Positions 34,227 through 42,802 of a stretch of DNA of 64,000 nucleotides are shown piece by piece (position 1 is the first letter of the stretch; every line of letters starts with the position of its first letter). The DNA lies in the NCBI RefSeq assembly GCF_004349315.1, contig NZ_SMLH01000001.1, forward strand, positions 682,001 through 746,000. Reading direction: 5' to 3'. The DNA is from Flavobacterium ranwuense (GTDB lineage Bacteria > Bacteroidota > Bacteroidia > Flavobacteriales > Flavobacteriaceae). Position numbers and translations under genes: made by a program. The notes below the pieces were generated by a model. It saw only the letters and a list, made by a program, of their open reading frames with translations. It made no database searches and had not been told where the DNA came from.

Positions 34227-35366
34227 ATGATAAGAGAAGTATTTATAACCGAAACGAATTGCATCACGCCCATTGGATTTGATGTCGCCACCAATGTCAA
34301 AAATATTGACGGCGGAATTTCGGGTATTCAGCTGCATCAAAATTCATTGTTGATGAAAGACCCTTTTTATGCTTCGATAATTGATGAGGAGAAATTAAAT
34401 ACGGCTTTCGCCAAAGTTACTCCCGCACAAAATTATACAAGGTTAGAAAAAATGATGATTTTGGCATTGCAACCCATTGTTGAAAAATCAAAATTGATTT
34501 TGGATGCGAAAACGGCATTCCTGCTTTCTACAACAAAAGGAAATATTACTGCTTTAGAAAACCCAACTGAAGAAAATATTGCAAAAGCACATTTGCATCA
34601 ACTAGCCAAAACTATTGCTGATTTTTTTGGATTTGCAACTGAACCTATTGTCGTTTCAAATGCCTGCGTATCGGGAGTTTTAGCAATTTCGGTTGCCAAA
34701 AGATTAATTCAAAGCGGCATGTACGACAATGCATTTGTCGTTGCTGGCGATGAGGTTTCGGAGTTTGTTTTGTCGGGATTTAATTCCTTTCAAGCCATGA
34801 GCGATTTGCCCTGTAAACCGTATTCCAAAAATAGAAATGGAGTAACGCTTGGAGAAGCTGCTGTAGCAGTTTTGGTTTCATCGAATAAAGAAAATGCTAA
34901 AATAAAAATCATCGGTGATGGTTCGATCAACGATGCTAATCATATTTCGGGGCCTTCAAGAACAGGTGAAGGACTTTTTAGAAGTATTGAAAGTGCTTTG
35001 GCGGAAGCCGAAATAAATCCAAATCAAATTGATTATATTTCTGCTCACGGAACGGCAACTCCTTTCAATGACGAAATGGAAGCGATTGCATTTAATAGAT
35101 TGGGACTTGAAGATGTTCCTGTAAATAGTTTGAAAGGGTATTATGGACATACTTTGGGAGCATCCGGATTGCTGGAAACCGTCATCGGAATCCAGTCGGT
35201 TCTGGAAAGTAAATTGTTTGCTTCTTTTGGATTTGATGAATTGGGAGTAAGCCAATCCATAAACATCATTAAAAAAAGTGAAACTAAAAATAGTCATTAT
35301 TTTCTAAAAACAGCATCGGGTTTTGGAGGTTGTAACACGGTGGTTTTATTCGAAAAAGTAAGCTAA
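34227..35366 (+). CDS. Beta-ketoacyl synthase, intact (pairs with 35366 gene)
   Basis: The 379-residue ketosynthase has Cys147 in SNACVSGVLA, His in SAHGTATPFND and His in YGHTLGASG, so the catalytic set is complete. It is slightly shorter than FabF. The next gene overlaps its stop by one base and encodes a ketosynthase-like half protein lacking the nucleophile, suggesting a heterodimer. It could be an elongating or a starter ketosynthase. Confidence 0.88.
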   Translation: MIREVFITETNCITPIGFDVATNVKNIDGGISGIQLHQNSLLMKDPFYASIIDEEKLNTAFAKVTPAQNYTRLEKMMILALQPIVEKSKLILDAKTAFLLSTTKGNITALENPTEENIAKAHLHQLAKTIADFFGFATEPIVVSNACVSGVLAISVAKRLIQSGMYDNAFVVAGDEVSEFVLSGFNSFQAMSDLPCKPYSKNRNGVTLGEAAVAVLVSSNKENAKIKIIGDGSINDANHISGPSRTGEGLFRSIESALAEAEINPNQIDYISAHGTATPFNDEMEAIAFNRLGLEDVPVNSLKGYYGHTLGASGLLETVIGIQSVLESKLFASFGFDELGVSQSINIIKKSETKNSHYFLKTASGFGGCNTVVLFEKVS

Positions 35367-35983
35367 TGACAGCAAAGAAAACCTATATACAATCTTTTTG
35401 TAGCATTCAGAATAACGAAATTATTCTGAACGGAGAAACCGTTTTCAATACAGAACCTACTGTGTTTTCTGATTTTTCAAAGAAGGCCTACCAAAATTTC
35501 GAAATGAATTATCCGAAATTTTTTAAAATGGATAGTTTGAGCAAGCTTGCTTTCTTAGGAGCTGAAATACTTTTGAGGAAAGAAATCGATGCTACAAAAG
35601 AGAACAATATTGCCTTGTTATTTGCCAATAAATCATCAAGTTTGGATACGGATGTGAAATTCCAAAACTCTATTTCCGACAAGGAAAATTATTATCCGAG
35701 TCCGGCGGTTTTTGTTTACACATTGCCCAATATTTGTTTGGGGGAAATTAGTATTCGGCACCAACTGAAAAGTGAAAATTCTTTCTTTATATTTGAAGCC
35801 TTCAATCCAGTATTTATGGTGAATTATGCAAACGTGTTGTTGAACACAAAAAAAGCAGAGAAAGTACTTTGCGGTTGGGTAGAATATTACAACGAAGAAT
35901 ACAAAGCCTTTCTCTATTTAGTAGGTACAGAGGGAAACACGGAACATCAAAAAGAAACAGTAGAAAAATTATATAATAAATAA
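35366..35983 (+). CDS. Half-length, nucleophile-less ketosynthase-like protein
   Basis: The 205-residue protein follows the N-terminal half of ketosynthases: MDSLSKLAFLGAEILL parallels the region before the nucleophile elbow, and YPSPAVFVYTLPNICLGEIS parallels the FabF stretch before it. Where the Cys should be (about 143-147) it reads FIFEAFNP. The C-terminal half with both histidines is missing, with a normal stop and no continuing frame before the next gene. It is probably a structural partner of the ketosynthase at 34227. Confidence 0.68.
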   Translation: MTAKKTYIQSFCSIQNNEIILNGETVFNTEPTVFSDFSKKAYQNFEMNYPKFFKMDSLSKLAFLGAEILLRKEIDATKENNIALLFANKSSSLDTDVKFQNSISDKENYYPSPAVFVYTLPNICLGEISIRHQLKSENSFFIFEAFNPVFMVNYANVLLNTKKAEKVLCGWVEYYNEEYKAFLYLVGTEGNTEHQKETVEKLYNK

Positions 35984-35986
35984 ATT

Positions 35987-36244
35987 ATGGAAGCATTAAA
36001 GCAGGAATTAAAAGAAAAAATAATAGCCGTTTTGAATTTAGAAGACATTAATCTGGAAGACATCAACGACAATGACCCTTTATTTGGCGATGGATTAGGA
36101 CTGGATTCTATCGATGCATTAGAGCTTATCGTTATGTTGGATAAAGATTACGGAATCAAATTAGTCGATCCAAAAGAAGGGAAAGTTATCTTTCAATCTA
36201 TTGAAACGATGGGGAATTATATTAAAGAGAATAGAACCAAGTAA
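35987..36244 (+). CDS. Acyl carrier protein of the pigment locus (second)
   Basis: The 85-residue acidic protein carries Ser41 in GLGLDSIDALELI. It starts three bases after the half-ketosynthase. A small internal repetition is seen (LEDINLEDIN, 18-27). It resembles ApeE/ApeF-type carriers more than housekeeping AcpP. Confidence 0.9.
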   Translation: MEALKQELKEKIIAVLNLEDINLEDINDNDPLFGDGLGLDSIDALELIVMLDKDYGIKLVDPKEGKVIFQSIETMGNYIKENRTK

Positions 36245-36414
36245 TTTTAGATTTTAGATTAACGATTTTAGAATTAATAGCTACAGATTTTTACAAAAAA
36301 TCGATTAAATCTAATCTTTTCGAAAATTTTAAATTTACGATAAATCAAAAATCGTTACCCGAGCCTGAAAGAGCGAACAGGCGAAGTAATCAACATTCAA
36401 AAATCAGAAATCCA
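36245..36414 (+). repeat. Intergenic region with TTTAGATT microrepeats and a TAACGATTTT inverted repeat
   Basis: TTTTAGATTTTAGATTAACG lies just after the carrier gene; TAACGATTTT (36260-36269) is matched by AAAATCGTTA (36348-36357), so the AT-rich region can fold. A G+C-richer stretch (CCCGAGCCTGAAAGAGCG) and AAATCAGAAATCCA precede the next start. It may hold a promoter, but no clear TAnnTTTG is seen. Confidence 0.45.
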
Positions 36415-37617
36415 ATGAACAAAGGAGTTGCCATAACTGGAATGGGAATTATCTCTGCTATCGGGAATACGGTAGAAGAAAATTATTTTTCATTAGTGAA
36501 TAATAAAGCGGCTATTACATCTATCGAAAACATTCCTACGGTTCATAAAGCAGTAATTAAGGTTGGGGAAATAAAGAAAACTAACCAACAATTAGCAGAT
36601 GAATTGCAACTTGCTGCGGATAATAATTTCTCCAGAACAGCTTTGCTTGGGACAATTGCTGCTAAACAAGCTGTACAAAATGCAGGAATTAGTTCGATTA
36701 ATGAATACAGAACGGGATTAATTTCGGCAACAAGTGTTGGTGGTATGGACATGACCGAAACACATTATTATGACTATTTTGAAAATGAAAATCTTGTAAA
36801 ATACATCAGCTGTCATGAAGGTGGTGATGTGGCTCACAAAATTGCCGATGAGCTGGATTTACAAGGAATGGTAACCACTATAAGTACCGCTTGTTCCTCG
36901 GCGGCCAATGCGATTATGCTTGGCGCACGATTGATAAAAACAGGAAAATTAGATCGAGTAATTGTTGGTGGAACCGATGCTTTGGCAAAATTTACGATCA
37001 ACGGATTCAAAACGCTAATGATTTTATCGGATGGGTATAATATGCCATTTGATAATGACAGAAAAGGATTAAATCTGGGAGAAGCAGCCGCTTATTTGGT
37101 TTTAGAATCCGATGCGATTGTTGAGAAAGAAAACAAAAAAGTCTTGGCCCGTGTTTCTGGATATGGAAATGCAAACGACGCTTTTCATCAAACTGCCTCA
37201 TCAGAAAACGGAGAAGGTGCTTTTCTGGCTATGGAAAAAGCATTTCAGGTTGCGAATTTAAAATCGGAACAAATTGATTATATCAATGTTCATGGAACGG
37301 CAACGCCCAATAATGATTTGTCCGAAGGAAGAGCCATTATGCGGATTTTTGGAGAAAATAAAACACCTGATTTCAGTTCCACCAAACCGTTTACAGGACA
37401 TACTTTGGCCGCTGCGGCCGCCATTGAAGCCGTTTACAGCGTTTTGGCAATTCAGAACAATGTGGTTTTTCCTAATCTGAATTTTAAAACCCCGATGGAA
37501 GAATTTAATTTAGTACCACAAACGACTTTAAAACATAAAAATATTGAACATGTTTTGTCGAATTCTTTTGGATTTGGCGGGAATTGTTCGACTCTTATAT
37601 TTTCCAAAAGCATATGA
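36415..37617 (+). CDS. Beta-ketoacyl synthase, intact (pairs with 37614 gene)
   Basis: The 400-residue ketosynthase has Cys160 in TISTACSSAANA, His in NVHGTATPNND and His in FTGHTLAAAA. Its stop codon overlaps the start of a ketosynthase-like gene with a dead active site by four bases (ATGA). This arrangement resembles the KS and chain-length-factor pairs of type II polyketide synthases and the ApeO/ApeC pair of aryl polyene synthases. It is the best candidate for the main polyene elongase. Confidence 0.9.
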   Translation: MNKGVAITGMGIISAIGNTVEENYFSLVNNKAAITSIENIPTVHKAVIKVGEIKKTNQQLADELQLAADNNFSRTALLGTIAAKQAVQNAGISSINEYRTGLISATSVGGMDMTETHYYDYFENENLVKYISCHEGGDVAHKIADELDLQGMVTTISTACSSAANAIMLGARLIKTGKLDRVIVGGTDALAKFTINGFKTLMILSDGYNMPFDNDRKGLNLGEAAAYLVLESDAIVEKENKKVLARVSGYGNANDAFHQTASSENGEGAFLAMEKAFQVANLKSEQIDYINVHGTATPNNDLSEGRAIMRIFGENKTPDFSSTKPFTGHTLAAAAAIEAVYSVLAIQNNVVFPNLNFKTPMEEFNLVPQTTLKHKNIEHVLSNSFGFGGNCSTLIFSKSI

Positions 37618-38678
37618 GAAAGACGTATATCAATGGGGTAGGTTGCATTTCGGCTCAAAAAACTGTTGACACTGTTTTTTTGGAAGAAGCGGAGTTAAAT
37701 GAAAGCGACACGATACTGCCGTTAAAAATTCCTGTTTACAAAGATTTTATTTCGCCGGTTGCTATCAGAAGAATGGCAAAAGGGGTAAAAAACGGAATTG
37801 TGGCTTCGGCATTGGCAATGAAAGAGGCAAAAGTAACAACCGTTGACGCGATTATTACTGGAACAGGAATGGGTTGCATCGAAGATTCGGAGAAGTTTCT
37901 AAAAACGATTCTTGAAAATAAGGAGGAATTCTTAACGCCAACCTCTTTTATCCAATCGACACACAATACTGTTGGCGCTCAAATAGCTTTGGGATTGCAG
38001 TGTAAGGCGTATAATTTAACGTACGTAAATGGTTCGGTTTCTTTTGAATCGGCTCTTTTGGATGCAAAAATGAAAATGGAAGAAGAGGAAGCATCAACCG
38101 TTTTAATTGGCGGTATTGACGAAATTGCCGATTATACAACTTCCCTTTTCAAATTGGCCGGATTTATAAAGAAAGAAAATCAAAGTCCTTATCGAGTTTT
38201 AAACTCAACTACAAAAGGAGCTGTTCATGGGGAAGGGGCCATTTTTTTTGCTTTGGAAAACGAAAAAAAAGAGAATACTTATGCTGAAGTTTTGGATATT
38301 GAAATCCTGAATAAACTGAAAGTAGAGGTTCTTGAAGATAAAATCAAAACTTTTTTGAATGCGAATTCATTGCAAATTTCTGATATTGATGCAGTTATTT
38401 TAGGTTACAATGGCGATGTCGAATATGATACGTATTACAATACTCTTTCGGAAAATGCTTTTGTAAATACGCCACAGGTTTATTACAAACATTTGTGCGG
38501 AGAATTCAATACCGCATCTGCATTTGGATTGTGGGTGGGTGCAAAAATCATCAAAACACAACAAATCCCTGAAATTTTAAAAGTAAATACCCTAGAAAAT
38601 ACAGAATATAAAACGATCCTTTTATACAATCAATACAAAGGAATTGACCATAGTTTTACTTTAATTTCAAGATGTTGA
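37614..38678 (+). CDS. Catalytically dead ketosynthase-like protein (chain-length-factor-like)
   Basis: The 354-residue product keeps ketosynthase length and pattern (ITGTGMGCIED, PTSFIQSTHNTVGAQIALGL) but the nucleophile elbow reads YVNGSVSFESA, with Ser141 in place of Cys. The two histidine motifs are also lost: ILGYNGDVEYD replaces the HGT motif and KHLCGEFNTASAF replaces GHTxGAA. I start at the ATG 37614 that overlaps the upstream stop; the frame extends ten codons further. It is likely a chain-length-factor partner of the synthase at 36415. Confidence 0.8.
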   Translation: MRKTYINGVGCISAQKTVDTVFLEEAELNESDTILPLKIPVYKDFISPVAIRRMAKGVKNGIVASALAMKEAKVTTVDAIITGTGMGCIEDSEKFLKTILENKEEFLTPTSFIQSTHNTVGAQIALGLQCKAYNLTYVNGSVSFESALLDAKMKMEEEEASTVLIGGIDEIADYTTSLFKLAGFIKKENQSPYRVLNSTTKGAVHGEGAIFFALENEKKENTYAEVLDIEILNKLKVEVLEDKIKTFLNANSLQISDIDAVILGYNGDVEYDTYYNTLSENAFVNTPQVYYKHLCGEFNTASAFGLWVGAKIIKTQQIPEILKVNTLENTEYKTILLYNQYKGIDHSFTLISRC

Positions 38679-39448
38679 AACATAAAATAACAACGATTTT
38701 TTTTATAACGATTTTAATACTACTGGCTCTTTTGAGTTTTTTTGTAACAATTGAAACTACGTATTTTGTTGGTATTGGTTTTATTTGGTTTTTAATTGTA
38801 ATGATTGGCTCTTCATTTATTTCTTCCAATTATCATGTAAAAGCCTATTGCAATAATCCTTCGGAAAAAGAAAAAAAAATAGCCTTAACATTTGATGATG
38901 GTCCAGATGAAATGACTTTGTTGGTTTTGGATTTATTAAAAAGATACGATGCCAAAGCCACTTTTTTTTGCATTGGAAAAAACATCGAAAAACATCCTGA
39001 AATTCTCCAACGAATTGTCGCCGAAGGACATCTTGTGGGAAATCATTCGTTCAGTCATTCTCATTTTTTTGATTTTTATAGAAAAAATAAAGTAACGGCA
39101 GAATTACAAAAAACAAATGCGCTAATTGAGAAAATTTCGGGAAAGAAAACGCAGCTTTTTCGCCCTCCCTACGGAGTTACAAATCCCTCCATTCGTCGTG
39201 CTTTAGAAATTACAAAACATAAAGCAATTGGCTGGAATATCAGATCTTTGGACGGTGTGATTAAAAACGAAAAAAAGATTTTTGATAGAATTATAAAACG
39301 TGTAAAGCCGGGCGGAATTGTACTTTTGCACGATACGTCTATGCATTCCGTAAATGTCTTGGAACAATTTTTGCAGTTTTTGCAAAAAAATAATTATACG
39401 GTTGTTTCGTTAGAACAACTTTTGAATATAGAAGCTTATGAAAACTAA
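38672..39448 (+). CDS. Polysaccharide deacetylase family protein (NodB domain)
   Basis: The 258-residue protein has two N-terminal membrane helices (about 8-28 and 32-50) and a NodB homology domain with LTFDDGPDE (metal-binding Asp), HSFSHSH (the two His ligands), RPPYG and LLHDTS. All catalytic motifs look intact. It overlaps its neighbours on both sides (7 and 11 bp). Its role in a pigment locus is unclear; it could deacylate an intermediate or a cell-surface glycan. Confidence 0.85.
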   Translation: MLKHKITTIFFITILILLALLSFFVTIETTYFVGIGFIWFLIVMIGSSFISSNYHVKAYCNNPSEKEKKIALTFDDGPDEMTLLVLDLLKRYDAKATFFCIGKNIEKHPEILQRIVAEGHLVGNHSFSHSHFFDFYRKNKVTAELQKTNALIEKISGKKTQLFRPPYGVTNPSIRRALEITKHKAIGWNIRSLDGVIKNEKKIFDRIIKRVKPGGIVLLHDTSMHSVNVLEQFLQFLQKNNYTVVSLEQLLNIEAYEN

Positions 39449-40073
39449 AATCTATTTGTTAGTATTATTTTTATGCCTTTGTAACTGGTCTTCGTTTGCC
39501 CAGGAACAAAAAATGACCGAAAGCGAAATTGTTGCTTTCAAACAATCAGTTGCCGTTGTTTCTAAAAAAATAAAGTCTTTAAGCACTGATTTTACACAAT
39601 ACAAACACATGGCTTTTTTGTCGAAAGACATTGAAACTTCGGGGAGAATGGTTTTTAAAGAACCAAGTTTATTACAGTGGCAATATAAAAAGCCATACAG
39701 TTATTCGATCATTTTTAAGAATGGAAAAATTCTGATTAATGACGAAGGGAAGAAAAGTGCCGTTAATGTAGGAAACAGCAAAATATTTGCAAAAATCAAC
39801 AAGCTTATAGTTGGTAGTGTAAGCGGAGATATGTTTGATGACAAAGAATTTACGATAAGCTATTTCAAAAATAAAGGACAAAATATTACCAAGTTCATTC
39901 CAAAAGATGCTACACTAAAAAAATATATCAAACAAATTGAATTGACTTTTGATAAAGAAGATGCGACCGTGGTTCAAGTAAAACTAATGGAATCCGCAGA
40001 GGATTTTACCCGAATTGTACTAAAAAATAAAGTGATAAATGCTAAAATCGACGATTCTTTTTTTACGAATTAG
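39438..40073 (+). CDS. LolA-like outer membrane lipoprotein carrier protein
   Basis: The 211-residue protein has a signal peptide (about 1-21) and the LolA-like pattern of a half-barrel that holds acyl chains (TDFTQYKHMAFLSKDIETSG, LQWQYKKPYSYSIIFKNGK). Aryl polyene clusters contain LolA-like proteins thought to ferry the pigment lipid through the periplasm; the same may hold here. It overlaps the next gene by 35 bp. Confidence 0.8.
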   Translation: MKTKIYLLVLFLCLCNWSSFAQEQKMTESEIVAFKQSVAVVSKKIKSLSTDFTQYKHMAFLSKDIETSGRMVFKEPSLLQWQYKKPYSYSIIFKNGKILINDEGKKSAVNVGNSKIFAKINKLIVGSVSGDMFDDKEFTISYFKNKGQNITKFIPKDATLKKYIKQIELTFDKEDATVVQVKLMESAEDFTRIVLKNKVINAKIDDSFFTN

Positions 40074-40677
40074 TTGTTTACTAATTCTTGTTTTGTCTTC
40101 TTGTGCAACAAATACAGTTGTAAAAGATTTTACCCCTGCAACTTTTGAAATAACAACCTTTGTAGCTCCATATTTTTCAAATCCGGAAATCGATTATGTG
40201 TATAAAGCGAATATAACCGTTTATGGAAATGAATTGACGGGGATTTTTATCGCAAAAAAGATAAATGATACCACGCACAGAGTCGTTTTTACGACTGAAT
40301 TCGGTAATAAATTATTGGATTTTGAAATTTCGGAAACCGATTTTAAAGTCAATTCAATTGTGGAAGAATTAGATAAAAAAATCCTTGTCAATACTCTAAA
40401 AACAGATTTCAGGTTGCTTCTTAGAAACCAATTTTTGATTAATGAGCAATTCGAGAATGCAACCGATAAAGTTTATAAATCCAAAGATGGAAATCGATTT
40501 AACACCCTTTTTGTATCAAAAGCTGGCGAAAAGTTATACAAAATTGTGCATTCTTCTAAAACAAAAGAAAAAATAAACATCAATTTTGTTTCAGAAAACA
40601 ATATTTTTGCGGAAAAGATTGTCATTCAACATCAAAATATAAAACTAAGAATAGAACTCAATTATTTTAAACAATAA
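40039..40677 (+). CDS. Putative lipoprotein, possible LolB-like partner
   Basis: The 212-residue protein has a lipoprotein signal ending LVLSSC with Cys22. I recognise no firm family; the repeated amphipathic strands and position behind a LolA-like gene suggest a lipid-binding outer membrane receptor. The 35-bp overlap with the LolA-like gene is unusually long and suggests translational coupling. A later start would remove the signal peptide, so the upstream ATG is preferred. Confidence 0.68.
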   Translation: MLKSTILFLRISCLLILVLSSCATNTVVKDFTPATFEITTFVAPYFSNPEIDYVYKANITVYGNELTGIFIAKKINDTTHRVVFTTEFGNKLLDFEISETDFKVNSIVEELDKKILVNTLKTDFRLLLRNQFLINEQFENATDKVYKSKDGNRFNTLFVSKAGEKLYKIVHSSKTKEKININFVSENNIFAEKIVIQHQNIKLRIELNYFKQ

Positions 40678-40682
40678 ACAAT

Positions 40683-41264
40683 ATGAAAAAAGGATTTTTC
40701 ATCGCACTCTGTGTCTTTTTCGGAATTGCTCAAACACAAGCTCAAGTTACTTTCAAACCAGGATTAAGAGCCGGTTTGAACTTCTCGCATTTTACAAAAG
40801 GAGATAATTATTATTCTTCTAGTTATGACCCTGCAAGTGGTGGTAGTAATGCCAACTTTACAACGAAAACAGATTTTTATATTGCATTTTATGGTGCTTT
40901 AAAACTCACTAAATATTATACTTTACAGCCTGAGATTGAATACTCCGAGCAAGGCTCAAAATATAATGGGAATACCAATTTGAATGTCAATTATTTGTCT
41001 TTAAAGATGCTGAATAAATTCACTTTTAATGATCAGTTTAATATTCATGTTGGTCCAACAATTGATTTTGTGGTAGATAATAATTTTGACACCGATAGCG
41101 ATGTTGATTTGGCTTTCGTATTGGGCGCGGGATATAATTTCAATTCAAATTTTGGAATAGAAGCAAGAGTAAAAAAAGGAATTGTTCCTGTAATAGATAC
41201 GGATGTTAACCATATGAATGTTGTTTTCCAATTGGGGGTAACGTACACATTTGATGTGAAATAA
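40683..41264 (+). CDS. Small outer-membrane beta-barrel protein (first of two)
   Basis: The 193-residue protein has a signal peptide (MKKGFFIALCVFFGIAQTQAQ) and alternating strands (FKPGLRAGLNFSHF, TKTDFYIAFYGALKLTKYYTLQPEIEYSEQG), ending with VTYTFDVK, as in porin-family/OmpW-like barrels. It is a paralogue of the next gene. In this locus it may anchor or admit pigment in the outer membrane. Confidence 0.78.
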   Translation: MKKGFFIALCVFFGIAQTQAQVTFKPGLRAGLNFSHFTKGDNYYSSSYDPASGGSNANFTTKTDFYIAFYGALKLTKYYTLQPEIEYSEQGSKYNGNTNLNVNYLSLKMLNKFTFNDQFNIHVGPTIDFVVDNNFDTDSDVDLAFVLGAGYNFNSNFGIEARVKKGIVPVIDTDVNHMNVVFQLGVTYTFDVK

Positions 41265-41278
41265 CATAAAAATATAAA

Positions 41279-41920
41279 ATGTCTAAAAAAGGATTTATTA
41301 TTGCCGTTTTTGCACTTTTAGGAGTCGCACAAGTTCAAGCCCAAGTAACTTTCAAGCCCGGTATACAAATAGGCTTAAATTTTTCAAAAATACAAAATGC
41401 AAATCTTAGCACAAAAACGGATTTCTATCTTGGGGCTTTTGGAGCATTAAAGCTTTCTAAGTTTTATACCTTACAGCCTGAATTAGTTTATTCGAGACAA
41501 GGAGGTAAAGGGAAGGTCGATGGCTTTTATTACGAGCAAGTTTCTCCATTTGAAATCAACACTGTATATGAAGAAAGAGATGCTGATATTTCATTGCAAT
41601 ACCTATCCTTTGTAACTATTAATAAATTTAATTTATACATGAACTTCTATATTCTAGTGGGTCCATGTTTTGACATACTAGTTGGAAATGACTTTAAAAT
41701 TGATGAGAATAAAGACTTTAATGCAAATGTTTCCAAGGGTGAGGATATCGATTTTGGTATTATAGGAGGCGTAGGCTTTAGTTTACCAAAAGGGATTTCT
41801 TTAGAAGCAAGAATTAAAAAAGGGACTAGAGACGTTTTTGATGACAACACTGGTAGTGCAAATGTAAACTCAAATCTAGTTTATCAAATAGGAGCAACGT
41901 ATATTTTCGGATTAAATTAA
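41279..41920 (+). CDS. Small outer-membrane beta-barrel protein (second of two)
   Basis: The 213-residue paralogue of the preceding protein shares the signal peptide style, VTFKPGIQIGLNFS, TKTDFYLGAFGALKLSKFYTLQPELVYSRQGG, and a terminal aromatic-rich strand (IGATYIFGLN). It has a longer central loop (about 75-100). Tandem duplication is the simplest explanation. No known function. Confidence 0.78.
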   Translation: MSKKGFIIAVFALLGVAQVQAQVTFKPGIQIGLNFSKIQNANLSTKTDFYLGAFGALKLSKFYTLQPELVYSRQGGKGKVDGFYYEQVSPFEINTVYEERDADISLQYLSFVTINKFNLYMNFYILVGPCFDILVGNDFKIDENKDFNANVSKGEDIDFGIIGGVGFSLPKGISLEARIKKGTRDVFDDNTGSANVNSNLVYQIGATYIFGLN

Positions 41921-41925
41921 ATAAC

Positions 41926-42303
41926 ATGTTATTAAAAGATTTCTACAAAATACTTTCATTAGAAAAAATCGATACTCAAAAGTATTCGGCTACTATTTTA
42001 ATTAATGAAAAACATGAGATTTTTAAAGGACATTTTCCTGGAAATCCAATTATGCCGGGAGTCTGTATGATGCAAATTATCAAAGAACTAACAGAACAAA
42101 TAGCTGAAAGCAGTTTGATGATGCAAACACTTACGAATGTTAAGTTCATGGCTTTAATCAATCCGGATGTCACGTCTGAATTGCGTTTAGAATTGGATGT
42201 TGTAATTTCGGAAGACGGCTTAGTAAAAGTAAAAAATACGACCTTTTTTAATGAAACGATAGCACTAAAATTAAGTAGTGTTTACAAAAAAACAGCATCA
42301 TGA
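41926..42303 (+). CDS. FabZ-like hotdog dehydratase (ApeI type)
   Basis: The 125-residue protein has the FabZ His motif FKGHFPGNPIMPGV but the partner Glu position reads Gln (CMMQIIKEL). This is the reverse of the two hotdog proteins at 29230 and 29674, which keep the Glu but lack GHFPG. It may be the ApeI-like partner in a mixed dehydratase. It begins 5 bases after the barrel gene and overlaps the next gene by four bases. Confidence 0.8.
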   Translation: MLLKDFYKILSLEKIDTQKYSATILINEKHEIFKGHFPGNPIMPGVCMMQIIKELTEQIAESSLMMQTLTNVKFMALINPDVTSELRLELDVVISEDGLVKVKNTTFFNETIALKLSSVYKKTAS

Positions 42304-42785
42304 AATTGTTCTTCTCATTAGTTCTACTGATTAATTTTTTTTCTAATCCTGAGCTTTCAGAAATTAGAAAATTATACCTAAATGCGGTGAATTCAGAAAG
42401 TTTATCAAAAGAATTGTTCTCAAAACTTGCGTGTATTACAAATGATGACAATAAAACACTGCTAGCTTACAAAGGCGCATCGATAATATTGCTGTCGAAA
42501 TCCGCAAAAAAAGTTGCAGATAAAACGAAAGCTTTTAAAGAAGGCGCAAAACTGGTTGAATTTGCTGTAGCAAACGAACCGAATGCTATAGAAATCCGAT
42601 TAATTCGTTTGAGTATTCAGGAAAACGTGCCTAAAATTGTAAAATATAATAAAAACATAAAAGAAGATAAGCATTTCATATTGACCCATTATAAGGAGCA
42701 ATCTGCCACTTTAAAAGAATATGTGAAAAATTTTATTATGCAATCCAAAAGCTTTTCAGCAATAGAAAAACAAACTGTCAAATAG
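42300..42785 (+). CDS. Hypothetical secreted protein of the pigment locus
   Basis: The 161-residue protein starts with a hydrophobic signal-like segment (MKLFFSLVLLINFF) and is otherwise helical and Lys-rich. No domain is recognised. It is translationally coupled to the FabZ-like gene (ATGA overlap) and sits 17 bases before the glycosyltransferase gene. I cannot assign a role. Confidence 0.65.
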   Translation: MKLFFSLVLLINFFSNPELSEIRKLYLNAVNSESLSKELFSKLACITNDDNKTLLAYKGASIILLSKSAKKVADKTKAFKEGAKLVEFAVANEPNAIEIRLIRLSIQENVPKIVKYNKNIKEDKHFILTHYKEQSATLKEYVKNFIMQSKSFSAIEKQTVK

Positions 42786-42802
42786 TTAGCAGCGATAAAT
42801 AA

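Noticed and set aside
41926..42303. Housekeeping FabZ
   Set aside because: It has Gln in place of the catalytic Glu and is embedded in the pigment operon, so it is treated as an ApeI-type protein.
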